Shown here in pieces: positions 40,270 through 51,484 of a stretch of DNA of 64,000 nt. This stretch comes from Rutpela maculata (Eukaryota > Arthropoda > Insecta > Coleoptera > Cerambycidae). Below the pieces are notes generated by a model. That model did not search any database and was not told the origin of the DNA. It saw only the letters and a list, made by a program, of their open reading frames with translations. The stretch covers positions 37,255,920 to 37,319,919 of the forward strand of contig OW386285.2 in assembly GCA_936432065.2 (NCBI GenBank). Reading direction: 5' to 3'. Every line of letters begins with the position of its first letter. Positions within the stretch are counted from its first letter, which is position 1. The translations under genes and the position numbers were made by a program.

Positions 40270-41517
40270 ATGGCAGCTTTTACATCTAGTGAAAAACTTG
40301 AAGTGTTCGACGAGCCCGTGTTTGATAAATCACTTGCTAGTTTACATGAGCATACGTATAAACCATACGGATCACCGTATTATAATAACTCGGATGAAAT
40401 ACGCATTCCTATCAATTTTCAAGACCTTATACTCGACATTACAGAGAGTTATATTTACATAGAAGGAAAATTTACTCCAAGTGATGTTACCAAACGGTGT
40501 TATTTATCCAATAACGCACTAGCCTTTCTCTTCGAGGAAATCAGATATGAAATGGGTGGCGAACAAGTGGCTGTCGTTAGAAAGCCTGGTATCACTACTA
40601 CAATGAAGACTATGGTATCATATGGACAAACACATCTCCGATCACTTTTAACTGCAGGTTGGGGTCTGACCCAAGAGAAGCAAGAAATTTTAGATACTAC
40701 CAGTCACGTATTCAGTGGTAGGCTGCCTCTTAAATACATCATGGGTTTTGCAGAAGATTACACAAAAGGTGTTTTAAATGCAAAGCAGGAATTAATTTTA
40801 ATCATAGCTCGATCCTTTAAAGATAGTTACATTGGTGAAGTTGATGCAGATCTAGAAATTAGCAAAATTGAGTGGAAGATAAAACATATTGTGCCTGAAG
40901 ATAAACAAAAACTTAAACTATTAAATAGAATTAATAAGGGCGGTAATTATGCCATAGTAAAGATGGCTTACCGCATGTGGGATCTCTACGAGCTACCTAC
41001 TTTACGTGATACATCGTCTGACATATGGGCTGTCAAAACCACTAGCAGCCTTGAGAGACCTCGATACATCATTATCGGATTTCAAAACAATGGCAATTCT
41101 AATGATAGAACCAAGGACGTCACACAGTTTATATCTGCAGATATTAATAATATTCGACTATATCTGAACTCTGAAGTATTTCCATATGAGCGCTGGAATT
41201 TGGATTTCGGTAAAAAACTCGACTCTGCAGCATACTATGCATACGAGAACTTTCAACGTAGTTACTATTACAGAGATATGGCTGAACCATTGATGGATCT
41301 GGGAGAATTCAGAAAATCCCCATTATTTGTCATAGATTGCTCCTGCCAACCGGATGCAATTAAATCATCCACTGTAGACATAAAAATAGAATTTGAAACA
41401 CGAAAGACGAAGTTCCCCGCACAAACTCGTGTATATGCGCTTATACTCCACGATACATATTTAAGATATAGTGCACTGGATGGTTCAGTTCAGTCTGGAA
41501 TTGCCGGCGCTAAATAA
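40270..41517 (+). CDS. major capsid protein, hexon-like double jelly roll
   Basis: 415 aa, beta-rich throughout, with the order of motifs expected for a Polinton major capsid protein: an N-terminal IRIPINFQDLILDITESYIYIEG strand region, EEIRYEMGG, a central DLEISKIEWKIKHI region, and a C-terminal SSTVDIKIEFE...YALILHD segment. The length fits the short hexons of this group. ATG at 40270, 6 bases after the small basic gene. No internal stop, frameshift or missing part is seen, so the capsid gene appears intact. Confidence 0.86.
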   Translation: MAAFTSSEKLEVFDEPVFDKSLASLHEHTYKPYGSPYYNNSDEIRIPINFQDLILDITESYIYIEGKFTPSDVTKRCYLSNNALAFLFEEIRYEMGGEQVAVVRKPGITTTMKTMVSYGQTHLRSLLTAGWGLTQEKQEILDTTSHVFSGRLPLKYIMGFAEDYTKGVLNAKQELILIIARSFKDSYIGEVDADLEISKIEWKIKHIVPEDKQKLKLLNRINKGGNYAIVKMAYRMWDLYELPTLRDTSSDIWAVKTTSSLERPRYIIIGFQNNGNSNDRTKDVTQFISADINNIRLYLNSEVFPYERWNLDFGKKLDSAAYYAYENFQRSYYYRDMAEPLMDLGEFRKSPLFVIDCSCQPDAIKSSTVDIKIEFETRKTKFPAQTRVYALILHDTYLRYSALDGSVQSGIAGAK

Positions 41518-41528
41518 CACTTTCTTTT

Positions 41529-42083
41529 GTGATGTCATCTTTAAGCAAGGAATTTCCTACTTTGATTGTTGACTTACAAGGATTTCAATATAAAGAGAAT
41601 GTGTTTACAGTAAAGGAATTGGCTGTGGTGTGCTGTAACACTAACCAGCAAGCACATTACTTTTTCAAGCCACCATATCCTTTTTCATCACTAACCCGAG
41701 GTGAACAGAATCAATATCGATGGCTACAGAACTACTATCATGGCGGTGTAAAATGGAGTGACGGATATATTCAACTATCAGAATTTCCAATGATACTTCT
41801 ACGGCTTTGTCAAAATACAGCTAATAATTATGGATGTAATGTATCACCACAGGATGTTATAATTTTATGCAAAGGCAGACTAAAGAAAAACGTTCTACTG
41901 CATCATCTAAGATGGAATAAAATCATAGACCTAGATGACTGCTCCCCCTGTATACCTAGTCTCAAATCTTTGAGTGTACCAAGATGTATGGAGCATTATC
42001 AGCCCAACAATAGTCACTGTGCTCTTGCAAATGTTCACTATCTTAATAAATGTATTGTAGATTTAGATATAAAATTTGAATAA
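41529..42083 (+). CDS. conserved late protein of unknown function (184 aa)
   Basis: It starts LSKEFPTLIVDLQGFQYKENVFTVKELAVV, an opening that resembles an RNase H-like/exonuclease fold (a DxxGF strand). It ends with a Cys/His-rich part (CMEHYQPNNSHCALANVHYL). Without a full catalytic set I do not assign a function. It lies 11 bases after the hexon gene and ends the rightward virion set. Poly(A) signals follow within 80 bases. Confidence 0.65.
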   Translation: MMSSLSKEFPTLIVDLQGFQYKENVFTVKELAVVCCNTNQQAHYFFKPPYPFSSLTRGEQNQYRWLQNYYHGGVKWSDGYIQLSEFPMILLRLCQNTANNYGCNVSPQDVIILCKGRLKKNVLLHHLRWNKIIDLDDCSPCIPSLKSLSVPRCMEHYQPNNSHCALANVHYLNKCIVDLDIKFE

Positions 42084-42328
42084 ATATCTTTAAGTATATT
42101 CATATTTAGTATTAATAACATATTTTTTAGATATGTAGCCAAGAAATAGGAAAATAAAAAATATAATCTAGCAATGTGTGTTTCATTTATTTCATTTTTT
42201 ATCCTTACAATAAAATAAATATAGTTCAATAATACATTTTAATGTACATCATCAATTACAATAGTTACATAATTCTAATTATTATAAATATTTCAAAATG
42301 AAAAAACAATAAGTGATTAACTACTAAT
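42084..42328. terminator. convergent 3' region
   Basis: AT-rich non-coding stretch between convergent genes, with AATAAA-like signals on the plus strand (42080-42160) and TTTATT-like on the other. The 63-codon minus frame here is not supported. Confidence 0.5.
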
Positions 42329-42694
42329 TCAATTGTCAACAGCTTCTTCATCAGATAGGTCGAGTTGATATCTTTCGATAATTTTTTTAGGTAGATATTT
42401 TTCTATATCATATAGAAAACGTTTTAAACCTATTTGTACCATTTGCTCACAAAATTCTTCTAAATTTAAAATACCGCTGGAATATTTGCCACACAGGTTA
42501 GCGCCGGTATTATACATTTCAGAATCCGCCTTAAGACGTTCGACTTGTTCAGCATCGAAGCAGAAATTTAGATCATAGTTTATAGCATGCAGAGAATCCA
42601 TACTTAGGTCACTCAGTTGACAAGACAGTCTATCAATGGCTGAATTAATGTCTTCCGCCCATGTCCACCTTTGTGCCGAATATTGCATCCACAT
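42329..42694 (-). CDS. small protein of unknown function (121 aa) with a 5' leader intron
   Basis: Unrecognised; mostly helical by eye, acidic, with 4 Cys (LSCQLSD, NFCFD, NLCGKY, EEFCEQ). ATG at 42694. Upstream on this strand are an ATATAAG TATA-like box at about 42855-42865 and a 61-nt GTAAGT...TTTTAG candidate intron at 42716-42776 in the leader, similar in size to the polB intron. No conserved motif reveals its function. Confidence 0.6.
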   Translation of the reverse strand: MWMQYSAQRWTWAEDINSAIDRLSCQLSDLSMDSLHAINYDLNFCFDAEQVERLKADSEMYNTGANLCGKYSSGILNLEEFCEQMVQIGLKRFLYDIEKYLPKKIIERYQLDLSDEEAVDN

Positions 42695-42990
42695 ATTTTG
42701 TTAGTAATGGTTGAACTAAAAGCAAACAAATATATTAAAATGCATACAGAAAGACTAAATCAATTCACTTACTTACACAAGGTGCAAGCGTAGTTTAAAA
42801 ACTGACGAAACTATTTTTGTGCAAACCAAGTTATTATCGTTTACCAAAACAATAACGTTCTTATATTTTCAAATGAGCTACAATATTGTGTTTTATAATA
42901 CTCCTACTACCCTTTCTAACTATATTCTATGTCTAGTAGAAAATTAAAACTAGGAACTAAAAAGTAACTAATACAATTGCTGTTTATAAA

Positions 42991-43344
42991 TTAAACACCA
43001 AAACGTATCATTGCACTGGATTTTGCACCGATGTACGTCGGTGGACGCTGACCTAAATATGTTAGTGTGTATTTACCACCAGATGAATTAATCTTATTGA
43101 TTACATCTTCACTTATATTTTCTACAACTCGTTTGGGTAAAAACGATTTGAAAGTTGTTATTGTACTTTCCTCAAACAAATTTACGATAATTGATTTTCC
43201 AAACCGCGTATTGACCACTGACATTTTCTTTATGACATATGCTTTGTCTTTAATTAATGATGATATAGGCTTTTGCTCTAAAACTTCACTACTTTCACTT
43301 ATCATCGCATTAAGTGCTAATAAGTCTAGTTCCGAAATTGCCAT
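42991..43344 (-). CDS. small beta-rich protein, possibly OB-fold ssDNA-binding (117 aa)
   Basis: The pattern AYVIKKMSVVNTRFGKSIIVNLFEE...FKSFLPKR followed by a KYTLTYLGQ strand resembles a small OB-fold of the kind used for single-stranded DNA binding, a function the protein-primed replication of these elements would need. This is pattern-based inference. ATG at 43344. A TATAAAT box on this strand near 43493-43508 and the right TIR lie upstream. It is the outermost right gene. Confidence 0.6.
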   Translation of the reverse strand: MAISELDLLALNAMISESSEVLEQKPISSLIKDKAYVIKKMSVVNTRFGKSIIVNLFEESTITTFKSFLPKRVVENISEDVINKINSSGGKYTLTYLGQRPPTYIGAKSSAMIRFGV

Positions 43345-43492
43345 AGTTAAAATGGGTGTCTACAGTGAAAGAGTCGTAAAAAGTAATATAAAAAATATTG
43401 CTCACTTGAAATAATTGAGGTGGTTGTGCTACACTCACTTGTTAACTCTTGAGTAATCAGATGTGGATTTAATGTTTGTGATACTGTCGCAC

Positions 43493-43508
43493 CCCATTTA
43501 TAGTAATA
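43493..43508 (-). promoter_or_regulatory. TATA region of the rightmost gene
   Basis: CTATTACTATAAATGG on the minus strand, about 150 bases before the ATG at 43344. A candidate short leader intron (GTGAGT or GTGAGC donors near 43400-43435, acceptor CTGTAG near 43360) would shorten the leader. Confidence 0.5.
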
Positions 43509-43557
43509 GATCCACCCCACCACAATAATTTCCCCCACCATATAATTTACTAACCCT

Positions 43558-43708
43558 AATTACCCCCCACCACCACACCAATTACCTCCACCACAGTAAT
43601 TACCCCCTACCACAGTAATTACCCCCCACCATACTAATTACCCCCCACCACCCATGACGTCACGAAAAGTGGTGGGGGGAGGCTCAGCTCCGGTATAAAC
43701 ACTCTACT
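43558..43708 (-). repeat. right terminal inverted repeat (151 bp)
   Basis: Reverse complement of 22717-22867 with no difference seen by eye. It contains TGACGTCA at 43655-43662. G-rich iterons continue inward to about 43508. Confidence 0.93.
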
Positions 43709-43714
43709 TAAGTG
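43709..43714. repeat. target-site duplication TAAGTG (right)
   Basis: Matches 22711-22716 directly outside the opposite end. Confidence 0.92.
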
Positions 43715-44180
43715 TTAAATATTCTTACCAAACGCATTTTTATTTTGTCTTGCATCGAATCAAAATCTTGTTTCAGTTCTAAGCAAACCTCCAGGCTTTC
43801 TTGTGGCAATTCGATCTTTATAAACATTAAAAGTTTTGTCCTATAGCACAGGCCTACTTTGAACCAAGGTTATCAAAACTTCCGCATCAGTTTCATCCAT
43901 TTCCCAAAAGTTAATAATTAATAATTCAACAAAACAATGTAGCTGCCGTACGGCTCAAAACCGTTGAATGTGAAAGCACGCATTTAGTTATGTAGACCAC
44001 TGAGTCAGAGGTGCCGTACGGCAGCCGTCGAATCCAGTGGCAAGAGACGGCTGCTGCACGGCACGGCACCGGCGTTTTGCCGTCATCGTATAATGTGAAA
44101 GGTCCCATGCTTTTCTTCACTCCACTAAAAGAATGCGGCCGCACGGCTTTTTACCGTACGATCAAAACCGTGTAGTGTGA
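43715..44180. repeat. right part of the host TIR element interrupted by the viral insertion
   Basis: Includes GCCGTACGGCAGCC-type inverted motifs and ends with a TIR matching 22541-22578 in reverse complement. Non-coding. Confidence 0.5.
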
Positions 44181-44707
44181 AAACAGCGTAATAAAGGTAG
44201 TATCCGAACGTCCTTAGGACGAAGTATTTAGTTTAACTGTTAAATATATTAGATACTATGGCACTTAATTTACAATAAAACTGAAAGTCCATTAATTAGT
44301 CTTTCAAATGATTTTTTGGTCATTTCTAATAGCATAAAAACAAAAAAGTTGTAACAGAAACAATGCACTTTTTACATTTTTTTTTTTTTAATGAAAGCGT
44401 CTCAATTTTGTTAATGTGTGTAGTCAGTAATTAAAAAAAATGTATTCCCACATACTGTTTCTCCTTAATATATTATAGTATGAACTAATCGCTAACATTT
44501 TTTCGCCGACTTACAATGCTTGCTTTAGAAAAAAAAAAATGCATTTTAGACAATAAAGGGATTTTAGAAAAAACATAACATTTTGGCTTCTTTGCAAATA
44601 TGTCAATAACAGCCAGTTTCACAATTGTTGGTTATCTTTTTGGTTGACAAACCAGAACCTGAAAGTTATAATTATTAGTAAACACGACACTACCATGCAG
44701 TCATTTT

Positions 44708-44977
44708 TACCTTTAGGCCCAGTAATTTCATCTCCAGTTAAGTCTATTCTATAGATAGATCCCATGGAAACAATTATTGACAATTGTATTCAAGGGAATT
44801 ATCTGGAGAATAGACTTAACTGGAGATGAAAATACCGGGCCTTAGGGCCGTTACTTTCGGTCCCGATTAAACGTTATCAGTGGGTCAAACCAATTCAGTT
44901 ACCATGGAAACAATTGTGCTTTCAATGATTTGGCAGACGGTTAGAGTTTAACGTTGACAGAAAGTAACGGCCCCTAA
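44708..44977. mobile_element. two adjacent small MITEs sharing a central CCATGGAAACAATT
   Basis: 44708-44842 has about 35-bp inverted ends (TTTCATCTCCAGTTAAGTC / GACTTAACTGGAGATGAAA). 44841-44977 has TTAGGGCCGTTACTTTC-type ends. Both are short, palindromic and non-coding. Confidence 0.7.
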
Positions 44978-46239
44978 GTAATAAATCATTAGTCAAATCT
45001 TAACTATTAATTAACCAGCAATTTTAAAACTGGATGTTAATGTCACAGATTTTTATAATAAACTATTTCAGATCCTACCATTAGTTAACCAATGCGCAAC
45101 TATTGTAAAACTGGCTGTATATATTAGTTTTAGTAAAAAATTGGTGGGTATCAAAAATGAAGCTTATAAACTCAGAATTAATTTATCTTAGTATATATTT
45201 GTGTAGGACTGATAGTTTCGGAGATATTTAATTTTAGATGACATCCGACCGTTTTTAGGACGAAGTATTTAGTTTAAATGTCGCAGATCTTAGAAACTGT
45301 GACAATTTCATCAAAAATTCAAAGGATCAAAATTAAAGATAATTAGCCAATCTTTAAAAAAATTTTTTGGTTGCTTCTACATCACAAAAAAATAAAGTAG
45401 TTATGTTAGATAAAATATGCGTTTTCACATTTTTTTAAAATCAGATGTTGCCATTTTATTTTTGTAATTGCTCAGTAATTAATTTTATTTTTCAAAAATG
45501 CTGTTTTTCATTAATATAGATATAGCATCACCTAGATGCTCAATTTGTTTTGTCCGTTTAAAAACTTGTTTTAGATAAAAATTTCCATCCGCCATATTAG
45601 AGCTGCCACTTTGAATTTTTTAATTTTGACTTCAGATTTGTAATCAGGGTTCCCAAAAACATAATTATCCTACTAGACCATCCGTCAGGTAGTTTTAGGT
45701 GGAATTAACTCGGGAAGTTTTGATATTTGGTATAATTCTTGAGATGTGTGTCTAGTACTAGTAAGATTTACATTTTGCACAAAGAAAGCACTGCCGCTCG
45801 CGCCGCCATATTGGCAAGATGGCTTCCAATAACGGTTTTTTTTTCAAATATATCCATTACCGTACGCTCTACAGTCAAAATTTGAGAGTAAGAAATTTTC
45901 TACAAGACATATCATATGATATGTATTCTCTAAAATCAACGGTTTAGGTACAGTAATCGAGTGAAGTTGAAAATGTTCGTTTAGTTTCGTCTAAAGGCGT
46001 TTCTTTGTGACCGATTTATGTGTTTTAGAATGGCTAAGGCGAGAGCTATTTTTGTAAAACCTTTGTCCAATTTCATCTTGGGTCAGTGGCGTAGCTTTCA
46101 TTTTTTATGAACATTCAATTATGAAATATTAACAGAGCTGAAGTTGTATCCCAGCAATTAAATGCATGGAGGAAAAATACATTATTCTTAACTGTTTTTT
46201 TTTTGCTTTGTAAACAATGAGACGAATAAATACGTTGCA
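44978..46239. other. diverged repeats, no gene
   Basis: Segments such as GATAGTTTCGGAGATATTTA and GCCGCCATATTGGCAAGATG recur, direct or inverted, at 49480-50960. I see no coding region. Confidence 0.5.
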
Positions 46240-46556
46240 CTGTCTTTCCTTTTCCAGGCTCCAGTAGGTATATATTTTCATATGAGTTGCCCGCCCAATG
46301 CTGTCAAAAGAACGAGAAGATCGACATCCTCTCCAACAATAATGACATATTCATATGAAGATGATATTTCGAAGGCTGTATTTACTATTAATGTATCTGC
46401 ATCTTCTGTAGCCTGGATAACAGTGTTTTGTTTGTGTCATTTGTTAAGAAATTCGTCTGTGGACGGTGGAGGTCATAAATTCTGCTGTAATATTTTTTCG
46501 TGATCGTCGGAGTCGTTCTGCGCTTTTCGTGCTTTTTTCTGCTGCACTGATGGGAT

Positions 46557-48050
46557 CAGTGGCGTCCTGACAAATTTTAGTTGGGTCCGCGATTTGGGCT
46601 TAGGGGGGTCCAATTTTTTTTTGCAGTGAAGAGAATTTTAAAATTGTAACACAATATCGCCGTTATAGCACAGACAGCGCGCGACAGCGTTGTTGCCTGG
46701 CAAAGACGCAAAGGTAAGTTTCTTACAGCCGCATGCATAGTCGTTCGCCAGCGACTCGCTTAAGTTTCGCCATTCGCCAGACGAGAATTGGAACGCATAG
46801 TCGGTCGCCGACAACATTACGCATGCGCATTAAAACAAGTTTTGTAAAGTGGTGGCGACGCGCTGGAGATGGCCAATAGCATCTCCCAGCAAGCGCGGAT
46901 TTATGAGGGGTGGTTTATTTAGTTGTGTTTTATATATTTTTTTTGTGATTTCCCCCCCTCCCACGCTCATCAATTTCAATTTTCGAGGAAAAACATTTTC
47001 GGTATTTTCAGCACGCGTCTCTGTTACCCCCCCCCCCCCCCCCCAAGGCCACGGTCCAGATCCGCCCTTGTCTCCCAGATATTTTCTGTGTACTTTCCAG
47101 GAAGAGAATCAAATTAAATCATATTAGGCATTTTTTTATCGGAAAATGTTATTAATGAAAAATGTTGGGAATTATCCAAAAACCTTAAGTTTAAAATTTA
47201 ATCAAAATAAAAAATTTGAAAAATGCCTACTGATTTTTTCGGCTTATTTTGGTGCCGCAGGTGGCTTTGAATTTGTGGAGATGAATGTTTTTTTTTTGAC
47301 AATAAAGTAGATATTAATTCGTTCTATATACTTCAGTAAAATTTGGTTCAAATCAGAAAAAAAAATGAAAATGTTATAAGAGTAGGTACCTATCTTCATC
47401 TTAAGTGTGTCACACTGTATAAGGTGTGTAACTAGTAATGTCATTTTATATTTACTTTAAGACAGTATACCTACATTTTATAATAATATGTCACCAATTT
47501 ATTGAAAAATAATTATTTTTTTTTTTTTGGTGGAAAACAAATAATGAAGTATATCTCAATTCAATATGGTGTCTCCTGTACATGATAATTCAAATAAATA
47601 TATACTTAGTAGATTATTAAAAATAAATTATAATTAAGTGCCTTATTCCTATTTATTTAACAACTAATCGCTAACCAACACGTGCTCAGTGCCGCTATAG
47701 AACGTGTGTTTGATGTAAATAAACGATTTTTATATGATTAAGCTATCGGCGATGCGCCCCAACGGAGAGCGAAGGGAGAACGACTATGCAATGCAAATTA
47801 TGCTGTGTTTTTTCGCCAGCGAATCCTCCAGAGAATCGACGAGATAAACATCAGCGAGTCGCTGGCGAACGACTATGCATAGGGCTGTTATTCTATAGAA
47901 GGTAGCGACAAATTATAGACGATGTTGGAGGAATAAATAACAAATTACAAATTTTTCGACTGCTCATTGCCATGTTTTATTGGGGGGCCCTAAAGGATCT
48001 AGGGCCCAGTTCGCGTTTGCAGACCCGCGGACATAGCCAGGACGCCACTG
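46557..48050. mobile_element. non-autonomous hAT element, TSD GATGGGAT
   Basis: Ends CAGTGGCGTCCTG and AGGACGCCACTG are flanked by GATGGGAT at 46549-46556 and 48051-48058, an 8-bp duplication. 1494 bp. Inside lies another TIR pair (46725-46760 and 47853-47888, GCATAGTCGTTCGCCAGCG) and a poly-C run near 47030. The last residues of the 89-codon frame near 48000 read into this element and are not part of the old gene. Confidence 0.85.
46725..47888. mobile_element. TIR element nested in the hAT element
   Basis: 36-bp ends with one or two differences (ACAGCCGCATGCATAGTCG ... CGACTATGCATAGGGCTGT). Interior non-coding; it contains a GGTGGCTTTG-family segment at 47258-47440. Confidence 0.7.
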
Positions 48051-49059
48051 GATGGGATAGCCGTCAAAAACAATTACTGCATTTGATCGACAGTGTCTCT
48101 TTACATACTCTATATAACTGGTGTAAATCGAATCAAATGTTTCATTTCGGTTCCAAACAACTCTATGCAGCAGGTATCCACCGTCAATTATATAAACTTT
48201 ATTGGTCCCAAAATCATATTCTGCAATTGGCAAAAATATTTATACAATATAGACTTAGCAGTTTTTCGCATTCCGTCTTCAAAAAACAAGGGATATGAAA
48301 CCAATTCATACTGCAGATGCTGTTCAAGCTCCTCGTCTGTTTGTTTTGTAACGCAGTCTCTGGAAAATAATGTAGTGGCACTGCAGTTTCATAAATCTTG
48401 ATGCTTCAATTAATTGCACCTAAGGTAGTACTTTCTCTTTGCGTCTCAATATCACATCGCCAAAGTTTTTCTCAATCATATTATTTATCCCAACTTTACC
48501 AATTTGTTGCACCTTGATACAGTTTATTGTTTCATCTCCAATAACTCCTGAGGAAATATACATTATTTCGTTTACGTCTGGGAAAGGGGGGTGTTGCGTA
48601 AGCTAAGTCAACAGCTCTTGCACATCACCATTGTCTCGAATAACACGTGAACTTCTCATATACACATGTTGTTCTGTAGATGCGAATAAAACGTTGCAAA
48701 ATCTTTCAATATCATCGCATACTTTGTGCAAATACACCATTCCTAATGTCCACATTGTTAACACGCTATCCGTGATTCCTCGTCCATGAGTAAGCCCTCC
48801 AATAGTTTTCATCGTCCTCATTAGCGTTTGTTCAATGGTCATATCTGACCAAGTACCAGATGAAAACTTATTGGTGCGTCTGATTGTAAAAAAGCCGTCT
48901 GCTATAAATTTATTGTACTCATCACGAGTCATTATGTCTTTCAAGGATATCATATCTTGTAAATATAAATGACACGATTTTAGGAAAAGTAAAATGAATA
49001 TGTTTACCTTTAATCGACTGTTGTGTCTAAACTATTTATTTTACAAAGAACATATATAT

Positions 49060-50745
49060 ACCTATATATGTACAGTAACTAGAGGTTTTAACTTCGGAAT
49101 AATGCCATATAGAACGGATTTCGTTCATTTTTGGCAGTATGATAGTAAATGCTTCACTGAAAAGTTTCTATATTATACGAGGCTTGCTAATTTATAGGGA
49201 GTGGATGCCAACCCCCTCTCAGAGGGTGGTACTTAAAAAAATATAAATTTATTGGAGCTGAAATAGAATCAAATTTTAAGAAGAAAAGTTTCTATGCAAT
49301 TTTTCACATAAATTGATAGTTTTTAAGTTATATCGACTTCAAAATTGCGATTTAAGCTTAAAAAAAGGTCTTTCCAAACGGCTTTCGTCAAGTATCTCGA
49401 AAAGTATTACTTTACCGAAAAACTGTTACAAACCAATTACAGAAAGTACAAACTGGGAATTTATTATATTTTATGTTTATTGATGTAGGATTAATAATTT
49501 CAGAGATATTTAAGTTTATATTTGGTATCCAAGTGTTTCGAAATTACCTTTAAAGTTTAAACTGCATTTTTTTCTAAAGCAAGTGCTTCAATTAAGCAAA
49601 AAAATTGGACCATCTAGGTAATGCTACATCTTAACGAAAAACTGTATTTGAGATATTTTTTTTAAATTACTGGCTAATTAGAGTAACAAAATGGCGACCT
49701 TTTTATAAAAAAAATATAAATATGCACAGTTTTCCATCATAACTTCTTTATTTCTTATGCTACAGGAACGAGTCAAAAATAATTTGAAAGCACAGTCAAT
49801 TGTCTTTAATATCATTTCTTAGCATGCGTGACGTAGGTTTCACAATTTGTGAGATATTTAACATTTAAACTGCATTTTTCGTCTTATAAACGCTCGGACG
49901 CCATTTGTAAACTTTCATATCTCCGAAACTATTAAATCTATGTAAATAAATAGACAAGCTAAATTCATTATGAGTTTATGAGCTTTATTTTTGGTTTCAA
50001 TAAAACTAATATTTATTGAGATATTTGGAAAAGAAAAAAAAATACGTTTTATCGAAAATACCTCTATAGTTTAAACTGTATTTTTTTCTAAAGCAAGTGC
50101 TGTATACAAATCAAAAAATTTGAGCATCTACGTCATGCTATATATATTAATGAGAAACAAGTGTTTGAAACTTCTTTTTTTTAATTACTGGCTAATTACA
50201 GTTACAAAATGGCAACGTTGTTATTAAGAAAATGTGTAGTCGCACATTGTTTCGGTCATAACTTCTTTGTTTTTTATGCTACAGAAACAAATAAAAAAAC
50301 AGTTGAAAGCTTAATTAATAACCTATTATTCCACTTATTAGCATCCTTGACGTAGGTGTCACAGTTTCTGAGATATTTAAATCTCACTTCGATAAAGCAA
50401 TACTTTTCGAGATACTTGACGAAAACCTTTTTTTTAAGCTAAAATCGCAATTTTGAAGTCGTTATAACTTAAAAACTATCAATTTATGTGAAAAATTGCA
50501 TAGAACATTTTCTTCTTAAAATTAGGTTCTACTTCAGCTCTAATAAATATATATATTTTTTAAGTGCCACCCCCTGAGAGGGGGTGGCATCCACCCCCTA
50601 TAAATTAGCAAGCCTCCGCACAATATAGAAACTTTTCTGTGAAGCATTTACTATTATACTGTCAAAAATGAACGAAATCCGTTGAATATGACATTATTCC
50701 GAAATTTTGCATATTTTTTACCTCTGGGTACTGTACTATAATGTA
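49060..50745. repeat. long inverted repeat, ~370-bp arms
   Basis: 49060-49440 and 50370-50745 are reverse complements with moderate divergence (GTACTTAAAAAAATATAAAT..., ACTTGACGAAA, GAGAGGGGGTGGCATCCA). The middle has repeated TTTCGGAGATATTTA-like blocks. No coding capacity. Confidence 0.75.
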
Positions 50746-51484
50746 ATTTGTAGGAGATTTGCTCCTCTTTCATTTATGTAATAAGTATTTTAACTCTAAA
50801 GCCCAAGGTAACAGAGATATTTCAAAAAAACTGTTTTTGGCGGCCATTTTGGCAATATGGCTACGCCGGCGGCAGATATTGCTTTGTGCAAAATGAAGAT
50901 TTTAGTTGTAGATACCTAAATCTATAACCCTGCCAAATTTCAGAACTTCCCGACTTAATTCATGGTAAGGCCTTTTAGACTAGTAGATGATGACAGAAAA
51001 TCAGAACTGATAGCCTACCGTCTGCAAGTAACATAGTCAGTTTTATGTATACAATAAAGATCAATTTGGGGTACTTTCAAGGTTTGCACGCATGCACGGT
51101 ATATAGGAAAGACGATTTCCGGTTTGCATAAAAAAACAATATTTTCAACTAATAAATTACCGTCTGCAAATTTCATAATTCGAAATTAAAGGAATAAAAA
51201 TTTGTCGGAAGCGCTTTTGCAGACAGTTCTGTCATGCACCAAACTTTATACAGGGTACTCCAAAATGTATTAAATTTATGTAAAAAAAAAATGATAATTT
51301 ACTGCCTGCAAACAATACAAAACGATGTTCCTGAAGACATGTAGGGGAAAGGTGCAGACGTTTACGATTGCACATCACCATATCGTGCGCATATCAACTT
51401 GTTATTTTTTTTACAACTTTGAACAATTGTTTACCGTTTAGTTATAGTTTTATTAGAAAATTTAGGTTGCAAAACTATTGTAAA

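Larger units (their letters stand above)
22717..43708. mobile_element. endogenous adintovirus-type Maverick/Polinton element
   Basis: The element is 20,992 bp and starts AGTAGAGTG and ends CACTCTACT. It has 151-bp terminal inverted repeats and a TAAGTG duplication. It encodes the full core set of this group: DNA polymerase B with zinc-finger N-terminus, integrase, FtsK/HerA-type packaging ATPase, adenain-like protease, penton-like and double-jelly-roll capsid proteins. It adds PLA2, fibre-like and several small unknown proteins. The two TIR copies appear identical by eye, suggesting recent insertion or recent gene conversion. The main visible lesions are an in-frame stop in polB and missing upstream starts for integrase and protease. 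Both Polinton and adintovirus names are used for such elements. Confidence 0.95.
46240..48953 (-). pseudogene. broken multicopy gene with PIN/FEN1-like N-terminal domain, split by a hAT insertion
   Basis: Reading leftward: an N-terminal region (48953-48603; FFTIRRTNKFSSGTWSDMTIEQTLMR can be seen in parts), a decayed middle, then YIIDGGYLLHRVVW and AVIVFDGYP (48233-48060), and after the hAT insertion ATEDADTLIVNTAF and VIIVGEDVDLLVLL (about 46440-46300). The acidic residues in IIDGG, VFDGY, DADTLI and GEDVDLL are what a PIN-like nuclease fold would use. Several frame changes and stops make it dead. I recognise it as a dispersed multicopy type, possibly transposon-derived, but cannot name it. 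Confidence 0.6.

Noticed and set aside
47964..48233. Intact 89-aa protein
   Set aside because: Its C-terminal third is read-through into the inserted hAT element; the upstream part belongs to a broken gene.
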